A program made the position numbers and the translations under genes. A stretch of 64,000 nucleotides of DNA from Labrys okinawensis (GTDB lineage: Bacteria; Pseudomonadota; Alphaproteobacteria; Rhizobiales; Labraceae), in NCBI RefSeq assembly GCF_002982075.1, contig NZ_PUEJ01000004.1, positions 124,001-188,000 of the forward strand, written 5' to 3'. The stretch's first letter is position 1; every line of letters begins with the position of its first letter. Positions 33,874-42,436 of the stretch are shown here, one piece after another. Under the pieces are notes generated by a model. The model made no database searches. It was not told where the DNA came from and saw only the letters and a program-made list of their open reading frames with translations.

Positions 33874-35211
33874 ATGCCGCCCCAATCTACAGCAGCGGAA
33901 CAGAGCGCCCCTGTTTCTGTCGGCATCGACTTCGGCACCAGCAACACGGTGGTCGCCTTCGCCCATGCCGACGGCCGCACCGAAGCACTGAACTTCGAGC
34001 ATGGCGGCCAGGGGCTGAACCATTTCGTCACCGCCCTGTGCTTCTGGGACGAACGCCGCCCAGGCAAGTCCACGATTCGCGTCGAAGGCGGGCCCTGGGC
34101 CATCGAGCAATTCGTGGAGGCAACCACGGCCTTCCGCTTCATCCAGTCCTTCAAGAGCTTTGCCGCCAGCGCCACCTTCCAGGAAACCCGCATCTTCCGC
34201 GAGCGCTTCCGTTTCGAAGACCTGCTGGCGACCTTCCTCAACACGCTGGTCAAGCATGCCGACGGGCGGCTCGACCTGTCGGCCGCCAATCTCGTCATCG
34301 GCCGCCCCGTGACCTTTGCCGGCCGCCAGCCCGATGACGATCTGGCCATGCGGCGCTACCAGACCGCGTTTGAGCGCCTGGGCGTCGTCAATCCCACCTA
34401 TGTCTACGAACCGGTGGGCGCGGCCTTCTTCTACGCGCGCCAGCTCGAGCGCGACGCGACCGTGCTGGTCGCCGATTTCGGCGGCGGCACCAGCGACTTT
34501 TCGATCATGCGCTTCGAGCAGGTCGCCGGCCAGCTGAAGGCCGAACCCCTCGCCCATTCCGGCATCGGCATTGCGGGCGATGCCTTCGACTATTCGATCG
34601 TCGACCGCATCGTCTCGCCGCGCCTGGGCAAGGGCGGGCGTTTCCGCTCCTTCGACAAGGAATTGTCGATCCCCAATCACTATTACGCCAACCTCGCGCG
34701 CTGGCACCAGCTCGCCCTGATGAAGACCAATGGCGACCTCAAGGGCTTGCAGGACCTGGCCAAGGTTGCCGTGGAACCGGAGAAGCTCGAAAAATTCATC
34801 GAGATCATCGAGTTCGACATGGGATTTGCGCTCTACAGCGCCGTGTCCAGGGCCAAGATCGCCCTCTCCAGCCAGGACGAAACCGAGTTCCGCTTCGCCG
34901 GCGGCGATATCGAGATTACGGCCGGGCTGAAGCGCCGCGATTTCGAGCGCTGGATCGCGGGAGACGTCGCCCGCATCGAGGCGAGCCTCGACGAAGGATT
35001 GAAGCGCGCCAACACAAGGGCCGAGGAGATCGAACGTGTCTTCCTCACCGGCGGTACCTCCTTCGTCCCCGCCATCCGCAGGCTCTTCGCCGAGCGCTTC
35101 GGCGAGGAGCGCCTTGTTACCACGGACCAGTTCGAGTCGATCGCCTATGGCCTCGCCCTGATCGGCCAGGACAAGCAGAAGGAACGCTGGGAGGTCAGGA
35201 AGGCGGCGTGA
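33874..35211 (+). CDS. Hsp70 family protein, YegD-like putative chaperone
   Basis: The 445-residue actin-fold ATPase has the phosphate-1 loop VGIDFGTSNTVVAF (about residues 16-29), VYEPVGAAFFYA, the phosphate-2 loop VLVADFGGGTSDFS (about 196-209) and the adenosine motif VFLTGGTSFVPAIRRLF near 390. There is no substrate-binding domain of DnaK type, consistent with YegD proteins of about 450 residues. Clients and co-chaperones are unknown. It converges on the cytochrome b-like gene with an 11-bp gap. Confidence 0.87.
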   Translation: MPPQSTAAEQSAPVSVGIDFGTSNTVVAFAHADGRTEALNFEHGGQGLNHFVTALCFWDERRPGKSTIRVEGGPWAIEQFVEATTAFRFIQSFKSFAASATFQETRIFRERFRFEDLLATFLNTLVKHADGRLDLSAANLVIGRPVTFAGRQPDDDLAMRRYQTAFERLGVVNPTYVYEPVGAAFFYARQLERDATVLVADFGGGTSDFSIMRFEQVAGQLKAEPLAHSGIGIAGDAFDYSIVDRIVSPRLGKGGRFRSFDKELSIPNHYYANLARWHQLALMKTNGDLKGLQDLAKVAVEPEKLEKFIEIIEFDMGFALYSAVSRAKIALSSQDETEFRFAGGDIEITAGLKRRDFERWIAGDVARIEASLDEGLKRANTRAEEIERVFLTGGTSFVPAIRRLFAERFGEERLVTTDQFESIAYGLALIGQDKQKERWEVRKAA

Positions 35212-35222
35212 TGGTCAAGACG

Positions 35223-36161
35223 TCAATCGAATGCGCGCGCAATCCCGGCAGCTTCGGCTTTCATGCGTCGGCGCGACCAGATCGCAAAGATGGGCAGGAC
35301 AACGATAAAGAATGCGAAATAGCAGGTCGTCAGCGCCTGGCTCAACCAGATCACCACTCCCTCCGGCGGCTGACGGCCGAGCCAACCGAGGCCGATCCAC
35401 CCTAGCGCGAACAGCAGGCAAGCCGTTTGGAACCAACTCCTCAGCGGAGGCAGTCTGTAGTGGGGCGATGTCAACCAGGGCAGCAGTATCGGCACAAGCA
35501 TGACGGCGAGCATCGCAATCAGACCACCGAGTTTGTCGGGAATACAACGCAGGACTGCATAAGCGGGACTTACATACCATTGAGGCAAGATCGAAGGCAG
35601 ACTTGGCTTGCCGCCACTAAATGCTCCCGCATCCCGCCACATCAGGCCGACACCCCACCCCAAAAAGAGGGTGACCGCTATGAAGATGATCCCTGGCCAG
35701 CGCAGACCCACCCTTTTTTCCCCGCGCCAATCAAGCCAATCAAAGAGCCAGTCGAGCGCCAGGAACAACCAGGCCAGAGGCAATACGACTACAGTCAGGA
35801 GATCACGGCCCGTTGGGGTTGTGACAAACTGTAGGGGACCGATCAACCATTGCGGCAGTTGTGTGCCATCACCTACCAGTATTGTCTCCAGCCAGCCCCA
35901 AGATAGGAAATATCCAGAAAAGACAATTATCTGCGTGAGAAAGAGGGCCGGGACTAGAACGATCCAGCTCCAAGTTCGTCGGCGGGAGAATCTGCCCTCA
36001 TAGGTAGCGAACCCAATATGAACGAAATAGACGAAGAAGAGGACAGTCGCGAAGCCCTCCGGTGAAAACATCGCAAAAGGCGTGTAGGCAGCCACCGCCA
36101 TGGCGAGGATGCACCGCACCCAGGCAATCAAATAAGCGGTCGGTGCTCTCGGATCAGGCAT
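35223..36161 (-). CDS. Divergent cytochrome b homologue lacking haem-ligand histidines
   Basis: The 312-residue membrane protein has seven to eight helices. Its second half aligns with the cytochrome b/b6 C-terminal domain: SILPQWYVSPAYAVLRCIPD, KLGGLIAML, then WLGRQPPEG and LSQALTTCYF, matching PEWY...AILR.IP.KLGG and GGQPVE...GQ.AS..YF of bc1 cytochrome b. The first half keeps a GYFLSWG (83-89) counterpart of GYVLPWG but begins late, so the first helix is missing. Only two histidines exist (H48, H234), and none lies at the four bis-His haem positions. PEWY of the quinol site reads PQWY (193-196). No Rieske or cytochrome c1 gene is nearby. Base composition is AT-richer than the flanks. Function is unknown. 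Confidence 0.75.
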   Translation of the reverse strand: MPDPRAPTAYLIAWVRCILAMAVAAYTPFAMFSPEGFATVLFFVYFVHIGFATYEGRFSRRRTWSWIVLVPALFLTQIIVFSGYFLSWGWLETILVGDGTQLPQWLIGPLQFVTTPTGRDLLTVVVLPLAWLFLALDWLFDWLDWRGEKRVGLRWPGIIFIAVTLFLGWGVGLMWRDAGAFSGGKPSLPSILPQWYVSPAYAVLRCIPDKLGGLIAMLAVMLVPILLPWLTSPHYRLPPLRSWFQTACLLFALGWIGLGWLGRQPPEGVVIWLSQALTTCYFAFFIVVLPIFAIWSRRRMKAEAAGIARAFD

Positions 36162-36192
36162 GGCGTGCGAGGCTCGTACGAAGCATAAGATG

Positions 36193-36275
36193 AGAGCAAG
36201 GCACGAATTTCGCGAGTCGCACCTTGCTTCTTACCCATTCCTTCTTAGGAAATTTCTCAATCGAAACCCTGCTCG
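36193..36275. repeat. Degenerate copy of the 100-bp interspersed repeat
   Basis: AGAGCAAGGCACGA with a mirrored TCGCACCTTGCT, followed by an AATCGAAA word, recalls the order in 33761-33865 but with many changes. It fills the gap between ettA and the cytochrome b-like gene. The assignment is tentative. Confidence 0.35.
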
Positions 36276-36290
36276 TTTTCGCACAGCCCT

Positions 36291-37946
36291 TTAGCGCGAG
36301 AACTTCTTGTACTGGATGCGCCTGGGAATGGTCGAATCGATGCCCAGGCGCCGCTTCTTGTCTTCCTCGTAAGCTTCGAAATTGCCTTCGAACCATTCGA
36401 CATGGCTGTCGCCCTCGAAGGCGAGGATGTGGGTGGCGAGGCGGTCGAGGAAGAAGCGATCATGCGAGATGATCACGGCGCAGCCCGCATAGTTCTCCAG
36501 CGCCTCTTCCAGAGCCCGCAAGGTTTCAACGTCGAGATCGTTGGTCGGCTCGTCGAGGAAGAGGACGTTGGAGCCTTCCTTCAGCATCTTGGCGAGCTGC
36601 ACGCGGTTGCGCTCGCCGCCCGAGAGCACGCCGACCTTTTTCTGCTGGTCGCCGCCCTTGAAGTTGAAGGCAGAGGTGTAGCCGCGCGAATTCACTTCGC
36701 GCTTGCCGAGATAGAGGATCTCGTTGCCGCCGGAGATCTCTTCCCACACGGTCTTGTTGGGATCGAGCGCATCGCGCGACTGGTCGACATAGCCCGGCTG
36801 CACCGTGTCGCCGAAGGTGATGGTGCCGGCGTCCGGCTTCTCGAGGCCGAGCAGCATGCGGAACAGAGTGGTCTTGCCGGCGCCGTTCGGGCCGATCACG
36901 CCGACAATGCCGCCCGGCGGCAGCGAAAAGGAGAGATTGTCGATCAGAAGGCGATCGCCGAAGGCCTTGGAAATGCCTTCGACCTCGATGACCTTGCCGC
37001 CGAGGCGGGGTCCGGTCTGGATCATGATCTGGGCTGTGGTGGGCCCCTTCTCATTGGCCTTGGCGAGCAGGTCCTCATAGGCGTTGATGCGGGCCTTGGA
37101 CTTGGCCTGGCGCGCCTTCGGGCTGGCGGCGATCCACTCCTGCTCGGCAGCGAGCTGCTTCTGGCGGCTCACTTCCTCGCTCTTTTCCTGGGCGAGGCGC
37201 TTCTGCTTCTGCACCAGCCAGGTGGAATAGTTGCCCTCATAGGGAATGCCGCGGCCACGATCGAGCTCGAGAATCCAGCCCGTGACGTTGTCGAGGAAAT
37301 AGCGGTCATGGGTGACGATCAGGATCGCGCCGGGATAGGTGCGCAGATGGCCCTCCAGCCAGGCCACCGTCTCGGCGTCGAGATGGTTGGTCGGCTCGTC
37401 CAGCAGGAGGAGCTCAGGCTGCTCGAGCAGGAGGCGGCACAGCGCCACGCGGCGGCGCTCGCCGCCCGAGAGCGTGGTGACGTCGGCATCGTCGGGCGGG
37501 CAGCGCAGTGCGTCCATGGCCTGGTCGATCTGGCTGTCGAGGTCCCATAGATTCTTGGCGTCGATCTCGTCCTGCAGGCGGGTCATCTCGTCTGCCGTCT
37601 CGTCCGAATAGTTCATGGCGAGTTCGTTGTAGCGGTCGAGGATCGCCTTCTTGGCGGCGACGCCGTCCATCACGTTCTCGCGCACGGTCTTGTTCGGATC
37701 GAGCTGCGGCTCCTGCGGCAGATAGCCGACACGGGCGCCCTCGGCCACCCAGCCGTCGCCGGTGAAATCCTTGTCGATGCCGGCCATGATGCGCAACAGG
37801 GTCGACTTACCCGAGCCGTTCACGCCGAGCACGCCGATCTTGGCATCCGGGTAGAAGGACAGGTGAATGTTGTCGAGGACCTTCTTGCCGCCCGGATAGG
37901 TCTTGTTCAGACCCTGCATGTGGTAGACGAATTGATACGCGGCCAT
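36291..37946 (-). CDS. ettA: Energy-dependent translational throttle protein EttA (ABC-F)
   Basis: The 551-residue ABC-F ATPase has two nucleotide-binding domains: Walker A GVNGSGKST and GPNGAGKTT, signatures LSGGERRRVAL and LSGGERNRVQL, Walker B LLLLDEPTNHLD and VLFLDEPTNDLD. A linker of about 80 residues is rich in Lys/Gln (QKQKRLAQEKSEEVSRQKQL), and SPKARQAKSKARI follows. The ending RRLGIDSTIPRRIQYKKF is diagnostic for EttA. It binds the ribosomal E site and gates early elongation by ATP/ADP ratio. Confidence 0.96.
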   Translation of the reverse strand: MAAYQFVYHMQGLNKTYPGGKKVLDNIHLSFYPDAKIGVLGVNGSGKSTLLRIMAGIDKDFTGDGWVAEGARVGYLPQEPQLDPNKTVRENVMDGVAAKKAILDRYNELAMNYSDETADEMTRLQDEIDAKNLWDLDSQIDQAMDALRCPPDDADVTTLSGGERRRVALCRLLLEQPELLLLDEPTNHLDAETVAWLEGHLRTYPGAILIVTHDRYFLDNVTGWILELDRGRGIPYEGNYSTWLVQKQKRLAQEKSEEVSRQKQLAAEQEWIAASPKARQAKSKARINAYEDLLAKANEKGPTTAQIMIQTGPRLGGKVIEVEGISKAFGDRLLIDNLSFSLPPGGIVGVIGPNGAGKTTLFRMLLGLEKPDAGTITFGDTVQPGYVDQSRDALDPNKTVWEEISGGNEILYLGKREVNSRGYTSAFNFKGGDQQKKVGVLSGGERNRVQLAKMLKEGSNVLFLDEPTNDLDVETLRALEEALENYAGCAVIISHDRFFLDRLATHILAFEGDSHVEWFEGNFEAYEEDKKRRLGIDSTIPRRIQYKKFSR

Positions 37947-38060
37947 CGCTGCCTGCTTGGGTTTTCGTGGAAAGGGGATTGGGGCGGTGTGTAGCCGAGC
38001 TGATACGGCGGAGCAAGGGCGGAGCCCTGTTTTGCCTGCCGGCCTCGCCCGGAAATGACG

Positions 38061-38807
38061 CTATCGCCAGAAACGGAACAGATAATAGCCCAGCGCGACA
38101 AAGTCGGGATAGACGCCGAACAGGCCGGCGAGCCGGTACACCGCGTTCCAGATGGCACTGCTCACCGGGGTGGTGAACAGGAGGAACAGGAAGCCCATCA
38201 TCGCCAGGGGCGCGATGGCGTTGGCCTGGGCCTGCATCTCGTAGGGCAGATAGGGCCGGATGATCGCAAAGCCGTCGAAGCCGGGAACCGGCAGCAGGTT
38301 GAGCACCACGGCCGAAGCCTGCAGCGCGGCGAGAAAGGCCATCCCCGCCCAGAGCTGGGGCGAGCCCGTCGTCTCCGGCAGGCCGAGCAGGAAGGGCAGG
38401 CCCAGCACGACCAGGCAGACGAGGTTTGCCATCGGTCCGGCCAGGGCCACGAAGGCATCCCAGTGCCGGTTCTTGAGGACGGACCGGTTGATGTAGACGG
38501 CCCCGCCCGGCAGGCCGATGCCGCCCAGGATGAGGAAGAGCAAGGGAAAGCCGAAGCTGGTCAACGGATCGGCATAGGCGAGCGGATTGAGGCTCAGATA
38601 GCCCTTCTCCACCACGGAGCGATCCCCGCCCCAATAGGCGGCAAGCGCATGGGCTCCCTCGTGCAGGCATAGCGAGATCAGCCAGCCCGAGACCACGAAG
38701 GCAAAGACGGCGACGGAGGAATCGAACCAGCCGGTGGTGAGGCTGACGGCCGTCACCAGGAAAACGGCGAGGAGAGGGAGGAAGTTGGCGCTCAGGCGCC
38801 AGGGCAT
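38061..38807 (-). CDS. Site-2 protease family (M50) membrane metalloprotease
   Basis: The protein is about 248 residues from MPWRLSANFLPLLAVF. Several membrane helices hold a zinc motif in SLCLHEGAHALAAYWGGD (HExxH as HEGAH) and the third-ligand segment NLLPVPGFDGFAII, the NLLP.P..DG pattern of M50 enzymes. Target proteins are unknown. The frame is open upstream to 38921, but residues there are hydrophilic and unsupported. It lies between ettA and a ZntB-like gene on the same strand. Confidence 0.82.
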   Translation of the reverse strand: MPWRLSANFLPLLAVFLVTAVSLTTGWFDSSVAVFAFVVSGWLISLCLHEGAHALAAYWGGDRSVVEKGYLSLNPLAYADPLTSFGFPLLFLILGGIGLPGGAVYINRSVLKNRHWDAFVALAGPMANLVCLVVLGLPFLLGLPETTGSPQLWAGMAFLAALQASAVVLNLLPVPGFDGFAIIRPYLPYEMQAQANAIAPLAMMGFLFLLFTTPVSSAIWNAVYRLAGLFGVYPDFVALGYYLFRFWR

Positions 38808-38950
38808 CGCCGCAACTCTGGACAAGGGGGACTCGTTCTCGAAAAAGGTTGCCCTATTGTGGGAATTTGCGCTCCGTTTCGCAAGAGCAGGGCATGGCGC
38901 TTCGGCCCTGTTGGAGAACAACAGCTTTGCTCGAACCGTTGCGCCGCCCC

Positions 38951-39982
38951 TCAGATGCGCAGCCCCGCCCCGACGCGCCGGAGGATCCAGTAGAACAACG
39001 CCGTCGCCGCCGCGCCGATGAGAATCGCGAACCAGAATCCCCCTTCGGTCTCCAGAAAAGGCAGATCCTTGGTGTTCATGCCGAAAATGCCGGCCACCAG
39101 GCTGCCGGGCAGCAGCAGGGCCGTCAGGATCGAGAGGGCGCGCAGCGAGCGGTTGGTCTCTTCGGCCAGCCGGGCACCGACCTCATCCTGCAAGAGCTTG
39201 GCCCGCTCCTGCAAAGTGAGGATGTCGTGGTCGAGCGATTCCAGCCGGTCGGCCAGGCGTTCGGCCGCGATAGGCAGGGCCGGCTTGTCGGCCTCCTCCG
39301 AACGTTCCTCCCAATCACGCAACACATGGCAGAGCGAGGAAAGCTGGCGGTGAACCCGGACCGTCATGCGGCGGACCTCGATCAGCCTGACCCGCTCGGT
39401 GGCGGCCATGTCCTCCACGACGCGGTCCTCGGCGGTATCGAGCTCGTCGGTCATGCCGGCCACGCGGCGGGCGACGGAATCGCAGAAACGGTCGATGATC
39501 GTCTCGATCAGGCGCCCGGCGGCTGGCAGGTTGAGGCCCTTCTGGACGGCACGATGGATTTCCTCCACCGAGCGCAGCGGGTGCCGGCGCCCCGAAATCA
39601 CCAGCCTCTCGTTGAGCGCGAAGCGCAAGCGGCCGAGATGGTCGCTCTCTCCACCGAGTTCGCTGTGGAAGTCGGCAATGACGCCGAAGATGACATGGTC
39701 GATCGTGTGCAGGCCAAGCGGCTCGTCCTTGGCGAGGAACAGGGCGCGCACCTCCTGGGGTAGATCCTCGAAGGACGACAGCCAATCCCGGGCGAGCCGA
39801 TCGGTCAGGCTGAAATGCAGCCAGAGCCAGCCATCCTCCGCCGCCAGCGCCGCCGGCACGTCACGAGGATCGACCGGTTCGGGCTCGTAGCCCTCACGAA
39901 AGCGATAGGCCCAGATCAGGCCGGCTATGGCCGCCGGCACGAAATTGACGCCCGGCAGATGTTGCTGCTGAATACCGTCCAT
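38951..39982 (-). CDS. ZntB/CorA-like cation transporter
   Basis: The protein is about 343 residues from MDGIQQQHLPGVNFVPAAIA. Its soluble domain is followed by the long stalk helix (TLQERAKLLQDEVGARLAEETNR) and two C-terminal membrane helices. The first ends SLVAGIFGMNTKDLPFLE. The GMNTKDLPF loop is a Zn-type CorA variant found in proteobacteria. It is clearly different from the GMNVGG paralogue at 22097-23125. The ion is probably a divalent metal; direction is not shown. Confidence 0.85.
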   Translation of the reverse strand: MDGIQQQHLPGVNFVPAAIAGLIWAYRFREGYEPEPVDPRDVPAALAAEDGWLWLHFSLTDRLARDWLSSFEDLPQEVRALFLAKDEPLGLHTIDHVIFGVIADFHSELGGESDHLGRLRFALNERLVISGRRHPLRSVEEIHRAVQKGLNLPAAGRLIETIIDRFCDSVARRVAGMTDELDTAEDRVVEDMAATERVRLIEVRRMTVRVHRQLSSLCHVLRDWEERSEEADKPALPIAAERLADRLESLDHDILTLQERAKLLQDEVGARLAEETNRSLRALSILTALLLPGSLVAGIFGMNTKDLPFLETEGGFWFAILIGAAATALFYWILRRVGAGLRI

Positions 39983-40136
39983 GGCGCCTCCGCCAAGCGG
40001 TCCCCGCCTTCCCGCCCAAGGTCGAACACCGCATAGCCTCAAGTGCAAGGCAACGCCCCGCCCCTGGGGCCGCCGCCTGTAAATGAGGGGGCTAGATCAT
40101 GCATGTGACAATGGGATGACAGCTGCGCAGGCGCTG

Positions 40137-40589
40137 TCACGCAGGGCTGGCGACCTGCTCCAGCAAAGCGGACAGACCCGGCTCCTCGACTAGGAGAGCG
40201 GCGTCTTCGGGCGTGAACCAACGCACTTCGCGTTCGTTCATTTCGCGCCAGACCGGCAGATGGCCGGTGACGTCGAGACGGTAGACGAAGACGCGGACGA
40301 GATCGAAATGCAGGTCGCGGCGCTTCCAATAGAGATATTCGCCGACCGGCTCCTTGCCGATCTTGCCAAGCAGCCCGGCTTCTTCCTCGGCTTCGATGGC
40401 CGCGGCCCGGCAATCCTTGCGGTCCTTCATCGGCCATCCCTTGGGGATGGTCCAGCGCCGCGTTTCCCGCGTGGTCACCAGGCAAACCTCGACCTTGCCG
40501 CGCTGGAACCGCAGGGGCAGCGCGCCGACCTGACGAAGCTCCTTGGCTGCGACGGGCGACGTGACGGGATATTTGTCGACTCTGGCCAT
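40137..40589 (-). CDS. Nudix hydrolase
   Basis: The 150-residue protein has a Nudix box in PKGWPMKDRKDCRAAAIEAE followed by EEAGLLG, with the EExxG core intact (the usual Arg before the first Glu is Ile). RWTIPKGWP and the late EREVRWFTPEDAA resemble diadenosine/diphosphoinositol polyphosphate-type Nudix proteins. It probably removes a nucleoside or inositol diphosphate; the substrate is uncertain. Confidence 0.85.
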   Translation of the reverse strand: MARVDKYPVTSPVAAKELRQVGALPLRFQRGKVEVCLVTTRETRRWTIPKGWPMKDRKDCRAAAIEAEEEAGLLGKIGKEPVGEYLYWKRRDLHFDLVRVFVYRLDVTGHLPVWREMNEREVRWFTPEDAALLVEEPGLSALLEQVASPA

Positions 40590-41211
40590 ATAACGTCAGG
40601 GAACCCTAACACTGAACTCGGCAACACTGCTCATACCGCAAATCTATCAAATATTCCTTAGCATTCACGTGCCTTTTCACACCAACTTTGTTTTACCACT
40701 TTCGAACAAGCACATCCGTTGAAATAGACGACAAGCTTGCAGGCAGCTTTACGACACCGTACCCCCGATCGGACATCCCGGCACGACATGACACCGCTTA
40801 GGCCTCTATGTTGTTATTTTTTTGTCGTATGCAACCCTTTCTCTTGCAGCTGGCTCCTCGTGTTGCAACGCAATAAAACTATTGGGACGCGGAGGAATAT
40901 CCGACCCACTCTCCCTGGAGACATGTGCGTCATCTCGGAGCAACTTTGCTGTTTTCATTGTGAATAACGCTCACGTTACCAGGTAGTACAGGGCCGAATG
41001 CGGCGGCATTGTGTTGAAAGTGCTCATCGCTTCGCTTATGGCGATGGGACTGGGCGGCTTTCGATTCGGGCGATGTGTGCGCAAACGCACGTCGTGCATG
41101 GTGATGGCCGGCTAGGGGTTCGCCGCCGGCGCATTCTCACCTGTGCCGCTGCACCATGAAGTTTTGGGCCATCCAAAACCGACCTTCCACGGTGAGGAAA
41201 GGAAGCCCCCA
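40590..41211. other. AT-richer non-coding stretch
   Basis: No gene is recognised in this 622-bp stretch. The part from about 40600 to 40980 is AT-richer than its surroundings, with long T-runs (TTATTTTTTTG near 40815). A frame encoding 76 residues at 40737-40967 has no recognisable features and weak start context, so it is not called. The right part carries the promoter region of the lipoprotein gene. Confidence 0.5.
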
Positions 41212-41502
41212 ATGAGAAAAATCTTGCTCGCCGCCGCTTTCGGCTCTCTCGCTCTCTCCCTCGCAGCCTGCGGCGGTAGCAGCTCGAACTGCACGGTCGA
41301 AGCCCTGCAGAAGAAGGGCAAGGATCTGCAGGAGGCCATGACGGCTGCCCTTAGCAAGGACCCGTCCAAGGCAGCCGCCAACGTCCAGACTTGGCAGCAG
41401 AAGGCGCAGGAACTGCTCACCAAGGCCCAGGCCGCCGGCTCCAAGCCGACCGATGAGGTCTGCAAGGCCTATGACGAGCTGATCGAGACGGTGAAGAAGT
41501 AA
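41212..41502 (+). CDS. Small lipoprotein
   Basis: The 96-residue protein has a lipoprotein signal: MRKILLAAAFGSLALSLAAC, with C20 as the lipidated residue. A Ser/Gly linker follows, then a helical domain with a second and third Cys (NCTVEAL and DEVCKAYDEL) that could form a disulfide. It resembles small DUF5339-like helical periplasmic proteins. GAGGAAAGGAAG precedes the ATG, and a strong terminator follows 29 bp after the stop. It appears to be a well-expressed single gene. Confidence 0.75.
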   Translation: MRKILLAAAFGSLALSLAACGGSSSNCTVEALQKKGKDLQEAMTAALSKDPSKAAANVQTWQQKAQELLTKAQAAGSKPTDEVCKAYDELIETVKK

Positions 41503-41530
41503 TTTTCGCCGGTTCGATCCGGTCTTGAGT

Positions 41531-41559
41531 GGCTCCGAGGTCTGCCTCGGAGCCTTTTT
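41531..41559 (+). terminator. Rho-independent terminator after small lipoprotein gene
   Basis: GGCTCCGAGG (41531-41540) pairs perfectly with CCTCGGAGCC (41545-41554) around a 4-base loop, followed by five Ts. It is a classic intrinsic terminator for the lipoprotein gene. Confidence 0.92.
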
Positions 41560-41625
41560 ATTGGTCAGACGAAAATCGCTGGCCGCCTCCCTGCCCGCGC
41601 TGTAGCTTGACCGCGGGAGGTCGCC

Positions 41626-42393
41626 ATGCTCACGGATTTCTTCGACTTGACGGGACGCATTGCGCTCGTCACCGGTTCCAGCCAGGGAATCGGATTGGCC
41701 ATCGCGCGCGGATTGGCAAGCGCCGGTGCGACCGTCGTGCTCAACGGCCGCGACCAGGCCAAGCTCGATGCCGCCGCCCGCCAGCTCACCGAAGAGGGCT
41801 TGACCGTGGAGGCGGCTGCCTTCGACGTCACAGATCATGCCGGCGTGGAGACGGCGATCTCGGCCATCGAGGCCCGCCATGGCCGCCTCGACATCCTGGT
41901 CAACAATGCCGGCATCCAACGCCGGGGCCCCTTCGTCGACTTCCCGCTCGACGCCTTCCGCGACGTGCAATCCACCAATGTCGAAGGCGTCTTCCTGGTC
42001 GCGCAAGCCGCGGCGCGCGGGATGATCGCGCGACGTTCGGGCAAGATCATCAACATCTGTTCGGTGATGAGCGAACTTGGCCGTGCCAATATCGTGCCTT
42101 ACGTCACCGCCAAGGGTGCCGTGCGCATGATGACCAAGGCCTTGTGTGCCGAGTTGGCCCGGCACAACATCCAGGTCAACGGCATCGGTCCGGGCTATAT
42201 CGAGACCGAGCTCAACACGGCGCTGATGCAGGATGCCGCCTTCTCCGCCTGGGTCGAGGCCCGTACGCCGGCCGGACGCTGGGGCAAGGTCGAGGAACTG
42301 GCCGGAGCCGCCGTCTTCCTCGCCAGCAATGCCTCCAATTTCGTCAACGGCCACATCCTCTATGTCGATGGAGGCCTCACGGCCTGCGTCTGA
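41626..42393 (+). CDS. SDR oxidoreductase, gluconate 5-dehydrogenase-like
   Basis: The 255-residue protein starts MLTDFFDLTGRIALVTGSSQ, then GIGLAIARGLASAGATVVLNGRD, NNAGIQRRGPFVDFP, the catalytic S-Y-K region NICSVMSELGRANIVPYVTAKGAV and the C-terminal FVNGHILYVDGG. The LTGR-start and the GIQRRGPF block resemble gluconate 5-dehydrogenases (Gno/IdnO), which interconvert gluconate and 5-ketogluconate with NADP(H). The substrate is inferred from similarity only. Confidence 0.85.
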   Translation: MLTDFFDLTGRIALVTGSSQGIGLAIARGLASAGATVVLNGRDQAKLDAAARQLTEEGLTVEAAAFDVTDHAGVETAISAIEARHGRLDILVNNAGIQRRGPFVDFPLDAFRDVQSTNVEGVFLVAQAAARGMIARRSGKIINICSVMSELGRANIVPYVTAKGAVRMMTKALCAELARHNIQVNGIGPGYIETELNTALMQDAAFSAWVEARTPAGRWGKVEELAGAAVFLASNASNFVNGHILYVDGGLTACV

Positions 42394-42436
42394 GCAGCCG
42401 TCCGGCCTCGTCGACCCGACGACGCTCCGGCACTGG

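Noticed and set aside
35223..36161. Reading the cytochrome b-like gene as a complete bc1 cytochrome b (petB)
   Set aside because: It is about 70-100 residues short, lacks all haem ligands and has no Rieske or c1 genes beside it.
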